Source: Pedobacter alluvionis (GTDB lineage Bacteria > Bacteroidota > Bacteroidia > Sphingobacteriales > Sphingobacteriaceae). From it: a stretch of 64,000 bases of DNA. The stretch spans positions 868,001 to 932,000 of the forward strand of contig NZ_RCCK01000010.1 of NCBI RefSeq assembly GCF_003664035.1, written 5' to 3'. Below are positions 50,603 to 59,355 of this stretch, in pieces; the first letter of the stretch is position 1, and every line of letters starts with the position of its first letter. A program made the position numbers and the translations under genes. The notes under the pieces are model-generated. The model saw nothing but the letters and a program-made list of their open reading frames with translations. It had not been told where the DNA came from and did no database searches.

Positions 50603-50659
50603 AAAGCTAAAAGACCAAAGCTAAAAGACTAAAGCTTTAAGCTTTGGTCTTTTAGCTTT
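50603..50659. repeat. 19-bp perfect inverted repeat between regulator and kinase genes
   Basis: AAAGCTAAAAGACCAAAGC and its exact complement GCTTTGGTCTTTTAGCTTT are separated by 19 bp. A related GCTAAAAGCTTAAAGACCAA spacer starts at 56840, after the first permease gene. Confidence 0.75.
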
Positions 50660-50663
50660 CAGC

Positions 50664-52034
50664 TTAGATTCCAAATTTCTCAATTCTTCTATACAGTGCT
50701 GCGCGGGTTAAACCCAATTCGGCTGCAGCTCTTGATATGTTTCCTTTGTGTTTATCAATGGCTTTTTGCACCATCATTTTTTCCATATCCTCGAGTGCCA
50801 TTTCGTCGGGCATTGAATTGTTCTGTGCAAAACGCTGCGGACTCAACTGTAAATCATCTTCAGAAATTTCGTTTCCGTCGCTCATAATTACTGCACGTTC
50901 TAAAACATGCTGCAATTCGCGCACATTGCCCGGCCATTTATAATTTAAAAGTACATCTTCTGTTTTATGACTTAATTTACGGATTTCTTTGTGATATTTT
51001 GAACTGAAAACCTGCATAAAATGATTCGCCAACAGTAAAATATCGGTTCCACGTTTCCGTAATGGTGGCAATAAGAGTTCAACAGTGTTGATACGGAAAA
51101 GTAAATCTTGCCGAAACGTGTTTTTTGCTACCATTTCGTTTAGTGGCATGTTGGTGGCAGTGATTAAGCGTACATTTACTTTACGTTCTTTGCTTTCGCC
51201 CAAACGGGTAACCGTACGGTTCTGTAAAACGCTTAATAATTTGGCCTGAAGCGGTAGCGTTAAATTTCCAATCTCGTCTAAAAAAATTGTTCCTCCATCT
51301 GCCAGTTCGAACCGTCCGGGTTTATCTTCTTTTGCATCGGTAAAAGCACCTTTGGCATAACCGAAAAGCTCACTTTCGAACAAATTTTCGTTCAAGGACC
51401 CCAAATCAACATGCATAAAAACCTGATTTTTGCGCTGCGAGTTTCCGTGGATTTCATAAGCAAAAACCTGTTTTCCCGTACCATTTTCTCCTAAGATTAA
51501 TACATTTGCATCAGTAGGTGCAACTTTAACCAAAGTGGCCTGTAGGTGTTTAATGCTATCAGCCTGACCAACGATATTTTCAAAACCACGGGTCAGGTCT
51601 TTTTGCAAGGAAGAATGTATTTTTTCCAGTTTTTTAACTTTTCTGGTCGATTCCCGTAGTTTTGAGGCCGCAGAAATGGTGGCGAAAAGTTTTTCATTTT
51701 CCCAGGGCTTTAAAATAAAATCAGTCGCACCTTTTTTAATTGCCTTAACGGCCAGTTCAACATTTCCAAAGGCTGTCATTAAAATGACTACATAATCTTT
51801 ATCAATGGATAAAATGTGTTCGAGCCAATATAATCCCTCACGACCGTCACTCGCACCTTTTTGATAGTTCATATCAAGCAGGATGATATCTACTTCATTT
51901 TTGCTCAATAAAACATTGATCTCCTTAGGCGATTTACAGGTAATTACCTGCTTAACCTGCTGTTTTAAAAACAAACGGGCACTAAGCAGGATATCGTCGT
52001 CGTCATCGATAATTAAAACTGTGGCGTCTAACAT
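50664..52034 (-). CDS. Sigma-54-dependent response regulator (NtrC family)
   Basis: 456 residues. Receiver with the phosphorylated Asp at about 54 (IILLDMNYQKG), AAA+ domain with Walker A GENGTGKQ and Walker B GTIFLDEIGNL, and a Fis-type HTH at the end (NISRAAAELGLTRAALYRRIEKFGI). The sigma-54 contact loop reads GAFTDA where the classic form is GAFTGA; the GAFTDA variant is also found in functional homologues. Its gene is divergent from the MacA-like gene, with a sigma-54-type promoter and a possible enhancer site between. Confidence 0.94.
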   Translation of the reverse strand: MLDATVLIIDDDDDILLSARLFLKQQVKQVITCKSPKEINVLLSKNEVDIILLDMNYQKGASDGREGLYWLEHILSIDKDYVVILMTAFGNVELAVKAIKKGATDFILKPWENEKLFATISAASKLRESTRKVKKLEKIHSSLQKDLTRGFENIVGQADSIKHLQATLVKVAPTDANVLILGENGTGKQVFAYEIHGNSQRKNQVFMHVDLGSLNENLFESELFGYAKGAFTDAKEDKPGRFELADGGTIFLDEIGNLTLPLQAKLLSVLQNRTVTRLGESKERKVNVRLITATNMPLNEMVAKNTFRQDLLFRINTVELLLPPLRKRGTDILLLANHFMQVFSSKYHKEIRKLSHKTEDVLLNYKWPGNVRELQHVLERAVIMSDGNEISEDDLQLSPQRFAQNNSMPDEMALEDMEKMMVQKAIDKHKGNISRAAAELGLTRAALYRRIEKFGI

Positions 52035-52088
52035 AAATTTAAATTTGATGCGCTAAAGTAATAAAACTGTCCGCTCCCGCACATCAAC

Positions 52089-52104
52089 TGTTCGATAATG
52101 AACA
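52089..52104. promoter_or_regulatory. Candidate NtrC-type enhancer palindrome
   Basis: TGTTC-gataat-GAACA is a perfect interrupted palindrome, about 75-80 bp upstream of the sigma-54 -24 element. CGAACA half-sites recur at 52194 and 52207 just before the start codon. Position and symmetry suit the divergent NtrC-type regulator. Confidence 0.5.
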
Positions 52105-52167
52105 TATAAAAATAATAAAAACTTTTAAATTATTGATTGCTAGTGTTTTAAATATGTTTTTAGGTTT

Positions 52168-52183
52168 TGGCACAAGCTTGGCA
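52168..52183 (+). promoter_or_regulatory. Sigma-54-type promoter of the MacA-like operon
   Basis: TGGCACA-AGCT-TGGCA fits the -24/-12 consensus TGGCACR-N4-TTGCW, with the GG and GC dinucleotides exactly spaced and one mismatch (TG for TT). Predicted transcription start is about 20 bp before the ATG at 52214. Confidence 0.75.
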
Positions 52184-52213
52184 TAAGGGAAATCGAACAG
52201 TACAACCGAACAC

Positions 52214-53458
52214 ATGGATAAGAAAATAGAGAAAAAAAGATTTAGCACTAAAACCCTGTTAATTATAGGTGGAGCAATTGCTTTTGTGGCAGTTGTAATT
52301 TATGGCTATACTTTGTCCCTCAAAAAAGTTTACAGTGCAGATGCCGATAAATTAACCATCAGTAAAGTAGAATATGGCGATTTTGAAGATGTGGTGCTAT
52401 TAAATGCCAGTGTAGTGCCTTTAACTTCGGTAATTGTAAGTTCCTCAGAAGGAGGAACGGTTGCTGAAATTTTTACTGAGAATGGGGCTTCGGTTGTGAA
52501 AGGAACGCCATTATTAAGAATTTCCAACTCAAATGCCATGTTGAGTTATACCTCAAGTCAGACAGCAGCAACCGAGCAGATTAATCAGTTGCGGAAATCG
52601 CGGTTGGATCTGGAGCAAAATCAAAGGGTATTAAATCAGGATGTTTTAGATGTAGAAAATAGCTTGAGAACAGCAACCCGTCAATATAGATTAGATAGTT
52701 CACTTTTCGCCAAAAAAGTAATTACGCTACAAGAATTTAACAAATCGAGTCAGGATTTTGAATATTACCAGGGCAAGCTTAAAATTGTGCGTCAGGCAGT
52801 TAAGCAGGAAAACCAGAGTAGAAAAATGCAGCTGGCCCAGATTGATCAATCGATGGGGCAGATGAACGAAAGTTTGGAAATGATCCGTAAAAACATCGAA
52901 AATATGACGATCAAAGCTCCGGTATCTGGTAAATTGTCATCTTACGATCCGGTAATTGGTAAATCATATAATTCTAACGAAATGATCGGAAAGATCGACG
53001 TGTTGCAAGGTTATAAACTTCAGGCAGGAGTTGATGAATATTACATCAATCGGGTAAAAGAAGGACAAACCGCAAGTTGTGAATTTAATGGTAAAACTTA
53101 TAACTTAACAGTAAGTAAAGTAATTCCTGAGGTTACTGCAGGGCAGTTTCAGGTAGAAATGGTATTTAAGGGCGCAGCACCCGAAGGTTTACGTCGTGGA
53201 TTATCATTACAGACCAAATTGACCTTATCGGATAACAGCAAATCATTACTTCTGGCGCAAGGACAGTTTTTCCAGAGTACAGGCGGCTCTTGGGTATTTG
53301 TAGTAAACAATGGTAAAGCCACCAAGAAAAATGTTAAAATAGGGCGTAAAAACTATCTGTACTATGAAATATTGGACGGTTTGCAAAAGGGCGACGAAGT
53401 AATTACTTCATCTTACGATCAGTTTAACCAGTACGATCAGGTGGAGATTAATAAATAG
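52214..53458 (+). CDS. MacA-like periplasmic adaptor (HlyD/RND adaptor family)
   Basis: 414 residues. One N-terminal membrane anchor (LLIIGGAIAFVAVVIYGYTL, about residues 14-33). Then a lipoyl-like beta domain (VVPLTSVIVSSSEGGTVAEIFTENGASVVKGTPLLRI), a long alpha-helical hairpin coiled coil (about 115-235), and MTIKAPVSGKLSSYDPVIGKSY returning to the beta domain, followed by beta-barrel parts. It would link an ABC transporter of the inner membrane to an outer-membrane channel or deliver substrates. First gene of the array under sigma-54. Confidence 0.9.
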   Translation: MDKKIEKKRFSTKTLLIIGGAIAFVAVVIYGYTLSLKKVYSADADKLTISKVEYGDFEDVVLLNASVVPLTSVIVSSSEGGTVAEIFTENGASVVKGTPLLRISNSNAMLSYTSSQTAATEQINQLRKSRLDLEQNQRVLNQDVLDVENSLRTATRQYRLDSSLFAKKVITLQEFNKSSQDFEYYQGKLKIVRQAVKQENQSRKMQLAQIDQSMGQMNESLEMIRKNIENMTIKAPVSGKLSSYDPVIGKSYNSNEMIGKIDVLQGYKLQAGVDEYYINRVKEGQTASCEFNGKTYNLTVSKVIPEVTAGQFQVEMVFKGAAPEGLRRGLSLQTKLTLSDNSKSLLLAQGQFFQSTGGSWVFVVNNGKATKKNVKIGRKNYLYYEILDGLQKGDEVITSSYDQFNQYDQVEINK

Positions 53459-53520
53459 GGTTAGCGTTAGACATTTAGCGTCAATTAACCAAATAGACAA
53501 TAAATTAACAATATAATCGG

Positions 53521-53553
53521 GTCTCGATACCTGGTACTATATACTTGATACTA
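53521..53553 (+). repeat. GATACTT-type spacer before the ABC ATPase gene
   Basis: GTCTCGATACCTGGTACTAT followed by ATACTTGATACTA, matching the spacer at 56875-56908 and related to 36588-36622. Confidence 0.65.
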
Positions 53554-53560
53554 AAAAGCT

Positions 53561-54259
53561 ATGATTAAAATAGAAAATCTGGAAAAAGTTTACAAAACAG
53601 AAGAAGTAGAAACTACTGCACTTAACGGAATTAACCTTAACGTGGCAGCAGGCGAATTTGTTTCCATCATGGGCCCATCAGGCTGCGGAAAATCTACCCT
53701 GTTAAATGTAATGGGTTTATTGGATAAGCCTGAAAGTGGAAGCTACAAATTTATCGATACAGAACTTTTAACGCTTAATGATAGAGAACGTTCAAATTTC
53801 CGTAAAAGAAATATGGGATTCGTTTTTCAGAATTTCAATCTGATTGATGAATTAACGGTTTTCGAAAACATCGAACTGCCCTTAATTTATAATAAAATTC
53901 CTGCCGCAGAACGCAAGAAATTGGTGAACGAAATTATCGAAAGAATGAATATTGTAAACCGCAGTGGTCATTTTCCGCAACAATTATCGGGTGGACAGCA
54001 GCAGCGTGTAGCAGTAGCAAGGGCTTTGGTAACCAAACCAAAACTGGTTCTGGCCGATGAGCCGACCGGAAATCTGGATAGCTCGCATGGTAACGAAGTA
54101 ATGGAGTTGCTTTGCGAACTAAATGAAACCGGAACTACTATCGTGATGGTTACCCACTCTAGTCATGATGCCAGTTTTTCGAACAGAATCATCAACCTGA
54201 AAGATGGACATGTAATATCGGAGAAGATCAATAAAAGCAGGAATGAAGAACTCATATAG
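53561..54259 (+). CDS. ABC transporter ATP-binding protein (MacB/LolD type)
   Basis: 232 residues. Walker A MGPSGCGKSTLLNV, Q-loop FVFQNFNLIDEL, signature LSGGQQQRVAVARAL, Walker B LVLADEPTGNLDSSHG and H-loop VTHSSHD all present. It is of the LolD/MacB class that powers mechanotransmission or lipoprotein release instead of classical import. It follows the adaptor and precedes four permeases, which it may all energise. Confidence 0.94.
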   Translation: MIKIENLEKVYKTEEVETTALNGINLNVAAGEFVSIMGPSGCGKSTLLNVMGLLDKPESGSYKFIDTELLTLNDRERSNFRKRNMGFVFQNFNLIDELTVFENIELPLIYNKIPAAERKKLVNEIIERMNIVNRSGHFPQQLSGGQQQRVAVARALVTKPKLVLADEPTGNLDSSHGNEVMELLCELNETGTTIVMVTHSSHDASFSNRIINLKDGHVISEKINKSRNEELI

Positions 54260-54465
54260 AGGCTTAGGGTAAAAGGTTTAAGGCGTATGGTTAAATCACA
54301 CCTTAAATCTGCAGCCTGTACCAAAAAAGATTTTAGTTTAGTTAATAATAAGTCTGCCCAAAAATCTTCCTGGATGGGAAGATTTGGGAAGGCGAAATAG
54401 TAAAAAACACCAGATAGGCATTTTGAACGCCACACGCTGACCACCTATCTCCAAACAATAACAAT

Positions 54466-56838
54466 ATGTTCAAATTAAACTTTAAAATAGCCTTACGTAA
54501 CCTCTGGAAAAACAAGGGTTTCTCTTTGATTAACATCGGGGGCTTAGCCATTGGCTTAGCCAGTTGTATGGTTTTGTTACTTTATGTTGCCTACGAGTGG
54601 AGTTATGATAAACAATTCTCCAATCACGATAAGACGTATGTAGTTTATCAAAACATGGAGGCAAGTGGTAAAACTTTTAGCTGGGCGTGGACACCCAATG
54701 TGATGGCTAAAGAAGTGCAGGAAAAAATCCCTGGCGTTAAGTATGCCACTCACACTACTTATCCGAGAAAACAACTCATTACCGTTGGTGATAATAAAAT
54801 AAATAGCAGTGCAATATTTGCCGACCAAAATTTTATTAGAATATTGGACTATAAATTTCTTGAAGGTAATGCGGCCACAGTTTTAAAAAATGTAAACACC
54901 ATTATTCTGACTAAGTCTTTCGCAACAAAATTATTTGGAAGTGAAGATCCTATTAATAAAATGGTAAAGCTGGAAAATCAGGAAGCATTAAAGGTTGAAG
55001 CGGTAATAGAAGATGCACCAGCAAATAGTAGTTTAACTTTTGAATGCATCATGCCTTGGACATTGTTCGAAAAACGAGAACCCTGGATGAAGGAAGGCAA
55101 TTGGGGAAATAATATGTGTTTAACACTTGTTCAATTAAAGGATAATAATTTTTTTACTGCTGCAAATGATTTGATGCATGGTATTTACAAACGCAATCAG
55201 AAAGATAATACGGCCGTAGCTTTACTGCATCCTTTAACCAAATGGCACTTATACGATGATTTTGTTAACGGTAAATCCGTAGGTGGAAAAATAGATCAGC
55301 TTAAAATATTCTTATTGCTGGCCTTTTGTATCTTGTTAATTGCCTGTGTAAATTTTATGAATTTATCTACAGCACGTTCAGAGCGCAGGGCAAAAGAAGT
55401 TGGTGTTCGTAAAGCAATCGGATCAACACGTAAATCGTTAATTAATCAGTTTTTTTTAGAATCCCTGCTCATCACATTTATTGCCACCGTTTTAGCCTTT
55501 ATCTTAATTGAGGTGAGTTTGCCATATTTTAATAGTCTGTTAGATATTAAACTAACAATTGATTATCATAACAGCCTGTTTTGGTTAACATTAGTGGGCC
55601 TAATGATTTTAACCGGATTAATTGCAGGTAGTTATCCGGCGCTTTATTTATCTTCTTTCGAGCCGATAAAAGTGTTAAAAGGTTTCACCCTTAAATCAGA
55701 TTCATCCACTTCGGTGAGGAAAGTATTAGTGGTTGGCCAATTCGTTTTTGCTGCAAGTTTAATTATTTGCACAGCAGTAATTTATCAGCAACTTAATTAT
55801 GTTAAAAACAAGCCTATTGGTTATGATCAATCCAATTTAATTCAGATAGCTGTAGTTGGTAAAATGAACGATGCAGCTAAGTTAGAATTGCTTAAAACAC
55901 AACTTATAGCAGCTGGCGCAACAACTCATGTTACTTCTTTTAGTACAGATTTTACAGAAGGTGGAGATAATACAACGGGTATAGACTGGGAAGGTAAAAA
56001 TCCGAATGAGAAAATTTCTTTTAACCATAGAACAATAGGGTATGATTTTGTTGAAACTATTGGCACTAAGATGATTAGTGGCAGGGAATTTTCTGCGAAA
56101 TTTCCTAATGATACAGCCAGCGTATTGTTAAATGAGGCGGCTGTGCGAATGATGCAATTAAAAAATCCGATCGGCAAAGTAATTACTTTCTGGGGTGATA
56201 AAAAGCTAACTATAGTTGGTGTTGTAAAAGATTTCGTGGTAGAAAGTGTTTACCAAAGGGTGGCCCCAATGATTTTTAGGGCAAATGGAAAGTACGATGC
56301 GAGGGTTATCATTGCGCGGCTAAATCCAAATCAAAACATCAGTTCATCACTAGCTAAAATTGATGATATAGTAAAGCAAATGGAACCCAATTATCCTGTT
56401 AACCGCAAATTTGTGAACGAATCATTTGAAGTGAAATTTAAAAATGAAAAAATTCTAGGTTCACTTTCAAACTGGTTTGGTGGTTTCGCAATATTTATCT
56501 CGTGTTTGGGTTTATTGGGCTTAGCGCTTTTTATGGCAGAGCAACGTAAAAAGGAAATCAGTATCCGTAAGGTTTTGGGTGCCAGCACAGGCAATATCCT
56601 CGTATTGCTAAATAAAGATTTTATAAAACTGGTAGCCATTGCAAATATGATCGCATTTCCTTTAGCCTATATTATTATCAATAAATGGCTTTCAGGTTTT
56701 GAGTACCGTATTGCCATCTCATTTCTACCCTTTTTGCTGGCAATCCTGATTTCCCTTGTAATTGCAGTTTTAACGGTGAGTTTGCAATCGGTTAAAGTGG
56801 CCAAGGCTAACCCTATTGATGCGCTTAAATACGAATAA
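54466..56838 (+). CDS. MacB/FtsX-type ABC permease, paralogue 1
   Basis: 790 residues. N-terminal anchor (LRNLWKNKGFSLINIGGLAIGLASCMVLLLYV), a periplasmic core domain of about 250 residues, then a FtsX domain (KIDQLKIFLLLAFCILLIACVNFMNLSTARSERRAKEVGVRKAIGSTRKSL) with three segments. A second periplasmic core follows, and a last FtsX domain (FGGFAIFISCLGLLGLALFMAEQRKKEISIRKVLGAS). So it is a full double-FtsX permease. It is preceded by a 206-bp spacer containing an AAAATCTTCC/GGAAGATTT hairpin (about 54357-54390) but no gene. Confidence 0.9.
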   Translation: MFKLNFKIALRNLWKNKGFSLINIGGLAIGLASCMVLLLYVAYEWSYDKQFSNHDKTYVVYQNMEASGKTFSWAWTPNVMAKEVQEKIPGVKYATHTTYPRKQLITVGDNKINSSAIFADQNFIRILDYKFLEGNAATVLKNVNTIILTKSFATKLFGSEDPINKMVKLENQEALKVEAVIEDAPANSSLTFECIMPWTLFEKREPWMKEGNWGNNMCLTLVQLKDNNFFTAANDLMHGIYKRNQKDNTAVALLHPLTKWHLYDDFVNGKSVGGKIDQLKIFLLLAFCILLIACVNFMNLSTARSERRAKEVGVRKAIGSTRKSLINQFFLESLLITFIATVLAFILIEVSLPYFNSLLDIKLTIDYHNSLFWLTLVGLMILTGLIAGSYPALYLSSFEPIKVLKGFTLKSDSSTSVRKVLVVGQFVFAASLIICTAVIYQQLNYVKNKPIGYDQSNLIQIAVVGKMNDAAKLELLKTQLIAAGATTHVTSFSTDFTEGGDNTTGIDWEGKNPNEKISFNHRTIGYDFVETIGTKMISGREFSAKFPNDTASVLLNEAAVRMMQLKNPIGKVITFWGDKKLTIVGVVKDFVVESVYQRVAPMIFRANGKYDARVIIARLNPNQNISSSLAKIDDIVKQMEPNYPVNRKFVNESFEVKFKNEKILGSLSNWFGGFAIFISCLGLLGLALFMAEQRKKEISIRKVLGASTGNILVLLNKDFIKLVAIANMIAFPLAYIIINKWLSGFEYRIAISFLPFLLAILISLVIAVLTVSLQSVKVAKANPIDALKYE

Positions 56839-56874
56839 CAGCTAAAAGCTTAAAGACCAAGGCTGAAAGCTCAT

Positions 56875-56908
56875 GTCTCGATACCTGATACTAAATACTT
56901 GATACTAC
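56875..56908 (+). repeat. GATACTT-type spacer before permease 2
   Basis: GTCTCGATACCTGATACTAA followed by ATACTTGATACTA, ending at the ATG at 56910. Similar to 53521-53553. Confidence 0.65.
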
Positions 56909-56909
56909 C

Positions 56910-59279
56910 ATGTTCAGATTAAACCTAAAAATTGCACTACGCAACCTCTGGAGGAATAAAGGATTTACCTTAATAAACTTAGGTGGATTAGCCATTGGCT
57001 TAGCCAGTTGCATGGTTTTGTTGTTATATGTAGCTTATGAATATGGTTACGATAAACAATTTACAGATTATGATAAAACTTATGTTGTTTATAATAACTC
57101 GATTGCAAATGGTAAAACTTTTAGCTGGGCCTGGACGCCAGGAAAAATGGCTGATCAGGTAAAAGAGAAAATACCTGGAGTTGTTTATGCTGCGCAATCA
57201 AGTTATCCTCATCCACTATTAATTGAACATGATGCCAGAAAGCTAAGGGCTAAGGGTGTTTTTGTAGGTGCTGATTTTCTTAAAATTCTTGACTATAAAT
57301 TTATAAGTGGCCAGCCTAAACAACCCTTAGAAGGACTCAATTCTGTTATTTTAACAAAAACACTGGCAGAAAAATTATTTGGTGGGGAAGATCCCATTAA
57401 TAAAGTGGTAAAGCTGGATAACAATGATCTCTTAAATGTAGAAGCGGTAATTGAAGATGTTCCGGCAAACAGCAGTGTCAAATTTGATTATTTAATGTCA
57501 TGGGCATTGTACGAAAAAAGAGAACCTTGGGTGAAAAATTCTCCTTTCGGAAATAATATATGTTTAACCTTGGTACAATTACAGAACCCGGACCAATTAG
57601 CTGAAGCCAATGCCGCTATAAGATATATTTATCAAAGAAATGATAAAGATGTAACTAATGAGGGATTTTTGCATCCTTTTGCTAAGTGGCATTTATATGG
57701 GGAATTTGCAAATGGTAAATCAATTGGCGGGAAAATAGATCAGTTAAAAATATTCCTGATGCTGGCATTTTGTATCTTATTAATCGCCTGCGTTAATTTT
57801 ATGAACCTTTCAACTGCCCGTTCAGAGAAAAGAGCAAAGGAAGTAGGTGTCCGCAAAGCAATCGGTTCATCCAGAAAATCATTAATTGGCCAGTTTATGC
57901 TTGAGTCGGTTTTGCTTACGTTGATAGGTACCATACTTGCATTTGTACTTGCAGAAATAAGCCTACCTTATTTTAACAATTTATTAGGTATAAACCTGGT
58001 TATAGAATACCAGAACTGGAAGTTTTGGTTTGGGCTTTTGGTGTTAATCACTTTTACGGGATTATTAGCCGGCAGCTACCCCGCAATTTATCTCTCATCT
58101 TTTGAACCGGTAAAAGTAATTAAAGGGTTTAGTGCAAAAGTTGGCTCATCTGTTTCTATCCGTAAAATATTGGTTGTTTTTCAGTTTATTTTTGCGGTAT
58201 GTCTAATTATTTGTACCATAGTTATTTATCAACAATTAAGCTATATTAAAAATAAGCCAATCGGATATGATAAAGGAAACCTTATACAGATAGCCGTACA
58301 AGGAAATTTAAAAGACCCCAAAAAAGCAGCACTGCTTAAAGAAGAACTATTAAAATCCGGTGCTGCAGCAAGTGTATCTACCTTTAGTATGGACATTAGT
58401 GAGGGAGGAAATAATACATCAGATATTACCTGGCAGGGTAAAAATCCAAAAGAAAAATCCCTGTTTAATTTCGGGGCTATAGGGACTGATTTTACAAGAA
58501 CCATTGGAACTGAATTGATATCTGGTAGAGAATTTTCTGCCCAATTCCCTAATGATACAAATAGTGTATTGCTTAATGAAGCAGCAGTAAAAATGATTGG
58601 GTTTAAAGATCCTATTGGAAAAATTGTTAAATGGGGTACATCTGATAATACAGTAGTTGGTGTGGTTAAAGATTTTGTGATGGAATCGGCATATCAGAAA
58701 GTGGCACCGATGATTTTCTATGCTGGTATTAAAGATGGATTGGAAGTGATTCTGGTTAGATTAAACACTACAAAAAATATTAGTTCATCACTTTCTGATA
58801 TAGATAATATAGTTAAGCGCATTGAACCTAACTTTCCTGTTGACAGAAAATTTGTTGACGAGTCTTTTGAAGTAAAATTTCAAAATGAAAAACTTTTGGG
58901 CACACTTTCAAATTGGTTCGGTGGTTTTGCTATCTTCATTTCTTGCTTAGGCTTGTTGGGATTAGCGCTTTTCATGGCCGAGCAACGCAAAAAAGAAATC
59001 AGCATCCGTAAAGTTTTAGGCGCTAGCACAGCCAACATCCTCACGTTATTGAACAAAGATTTTATCAAACTGGTTGCCATTGCAAACCTGATCGCATTTC
59101 CGTTGGCTTATATTATTATCAATAAATGGCTTTCGGGTTACGAATACCGCATTTCGGTTTCTGCACTGCCATTTATTGTGGCCATAAGCCTATCGGTTAT
59201 TATAGCAATACTTACCGTAAGTGTGCAATCGGTTAAAGTAGCGAAAGCAAACCCTATTGATGCACTTAAATATGAATAA
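56910..59279 (+). CDS. MacB/FtsX-type ABC permease, paralogue 2
   Basis: 789 residues with the same domain order as its neighbours: anchor (LRNLWRNKGFTLINLGGLAIGLASCMVLLLYVAYEYGY), periplasmic core, FtsX segment (MLAFCILLIACVNFMNLSTARSEKRAKEVGVRKAIGSSRKSLIGQF), second core, second FtsX domain. The periplasmic cores differ most between paralogues (here HDARKLRAKGVFVGADFLKILDYKF), so substrates may differ. The 3' 200 bp and the following spacer are almost identical to those of paralogue 3. Confidence 0.9.
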   Translation: MFRLNLKIALRNLWRNKGFTLINLGGLAIGLASCMVLLLYVAYEYGYDKQFTDYDKTYVVYNNSIANGKTFSWAWTPGKMADQVKEKIPGVVYAAQSSYPHPLLIEHDARKLRAKGVFVGADFLKILDYKFISGQPKQPLEGLNSVILTKTLAEKLFGGEDPINKVVKLDNNDLLNVEAVIEDVPANSSVKFDYLMSWALYEKREPWVKNSPFGNNICLTLVQLQNPDQLAEANAAIRYIYQRNDKDVTNEGFLHPFAKWHLYGEFANGKSIGGKIDQLKIFLMLAFCILLIACVNFMNLSTARSEKRAKEVGVRKAIGSSRKSLIGQFMLESVLLTLIGTILAFVLAEISLPYFNNLLGINLVIEYQNWKFWFGLLVLITFTGLLAGSYPAIYLSSFEPVKVIKGFSAKVGSSVSIRKILVVFQFIFAVCLIICTIVIYQQLSYIKNKPIGYDKGNLIQIAVQGNLKDPKKAALLKEELLKSGAAASVSTFSMDISEGGNNTSDITWQGKNPKEKSLFNFGAIGTDFTRTIGTELISGREFSAQFPNDTNSVLLNEAAVKMIGFKDPIGKIVKWGTSDNTVVGVVKDFVMESAYQKVAPMIFYAGIKDGLEVILVRLNTTKNISSSLSDIDNIVKRIEPNFPVDRKFVDESFEVKFQNEKLLGTLSNWFGGFAIFISCLGLLGLALFMAEQRKKEISIRKVLGASTANILTLLNKDFIKLVAIANLIAFPLAYIIINKWLSGYEYRISVSALPFIVAISLSVIIAILTVSVQSVKVAKANPIDALKYE

Positions 59280-59355
59280 GCCATGCGCTTAGCGTTTGGC
59301 GATCAGCGTTGATTTACCGCTAACCGCCAAACGCTTTACGCTAAACCTCAATAAT
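59280..59355 (+). repeat. Covarying hairpin spacer, copy 1
   Basis: CCATGCGCTTAGCGTTTGGC... with AGCGTTTGGCG (59291-59301) pairing with CGCCAAACGCT (59325-59335) over a 23-base loop. It lies between permease genes 2 and 3. Confidence 0.75.
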
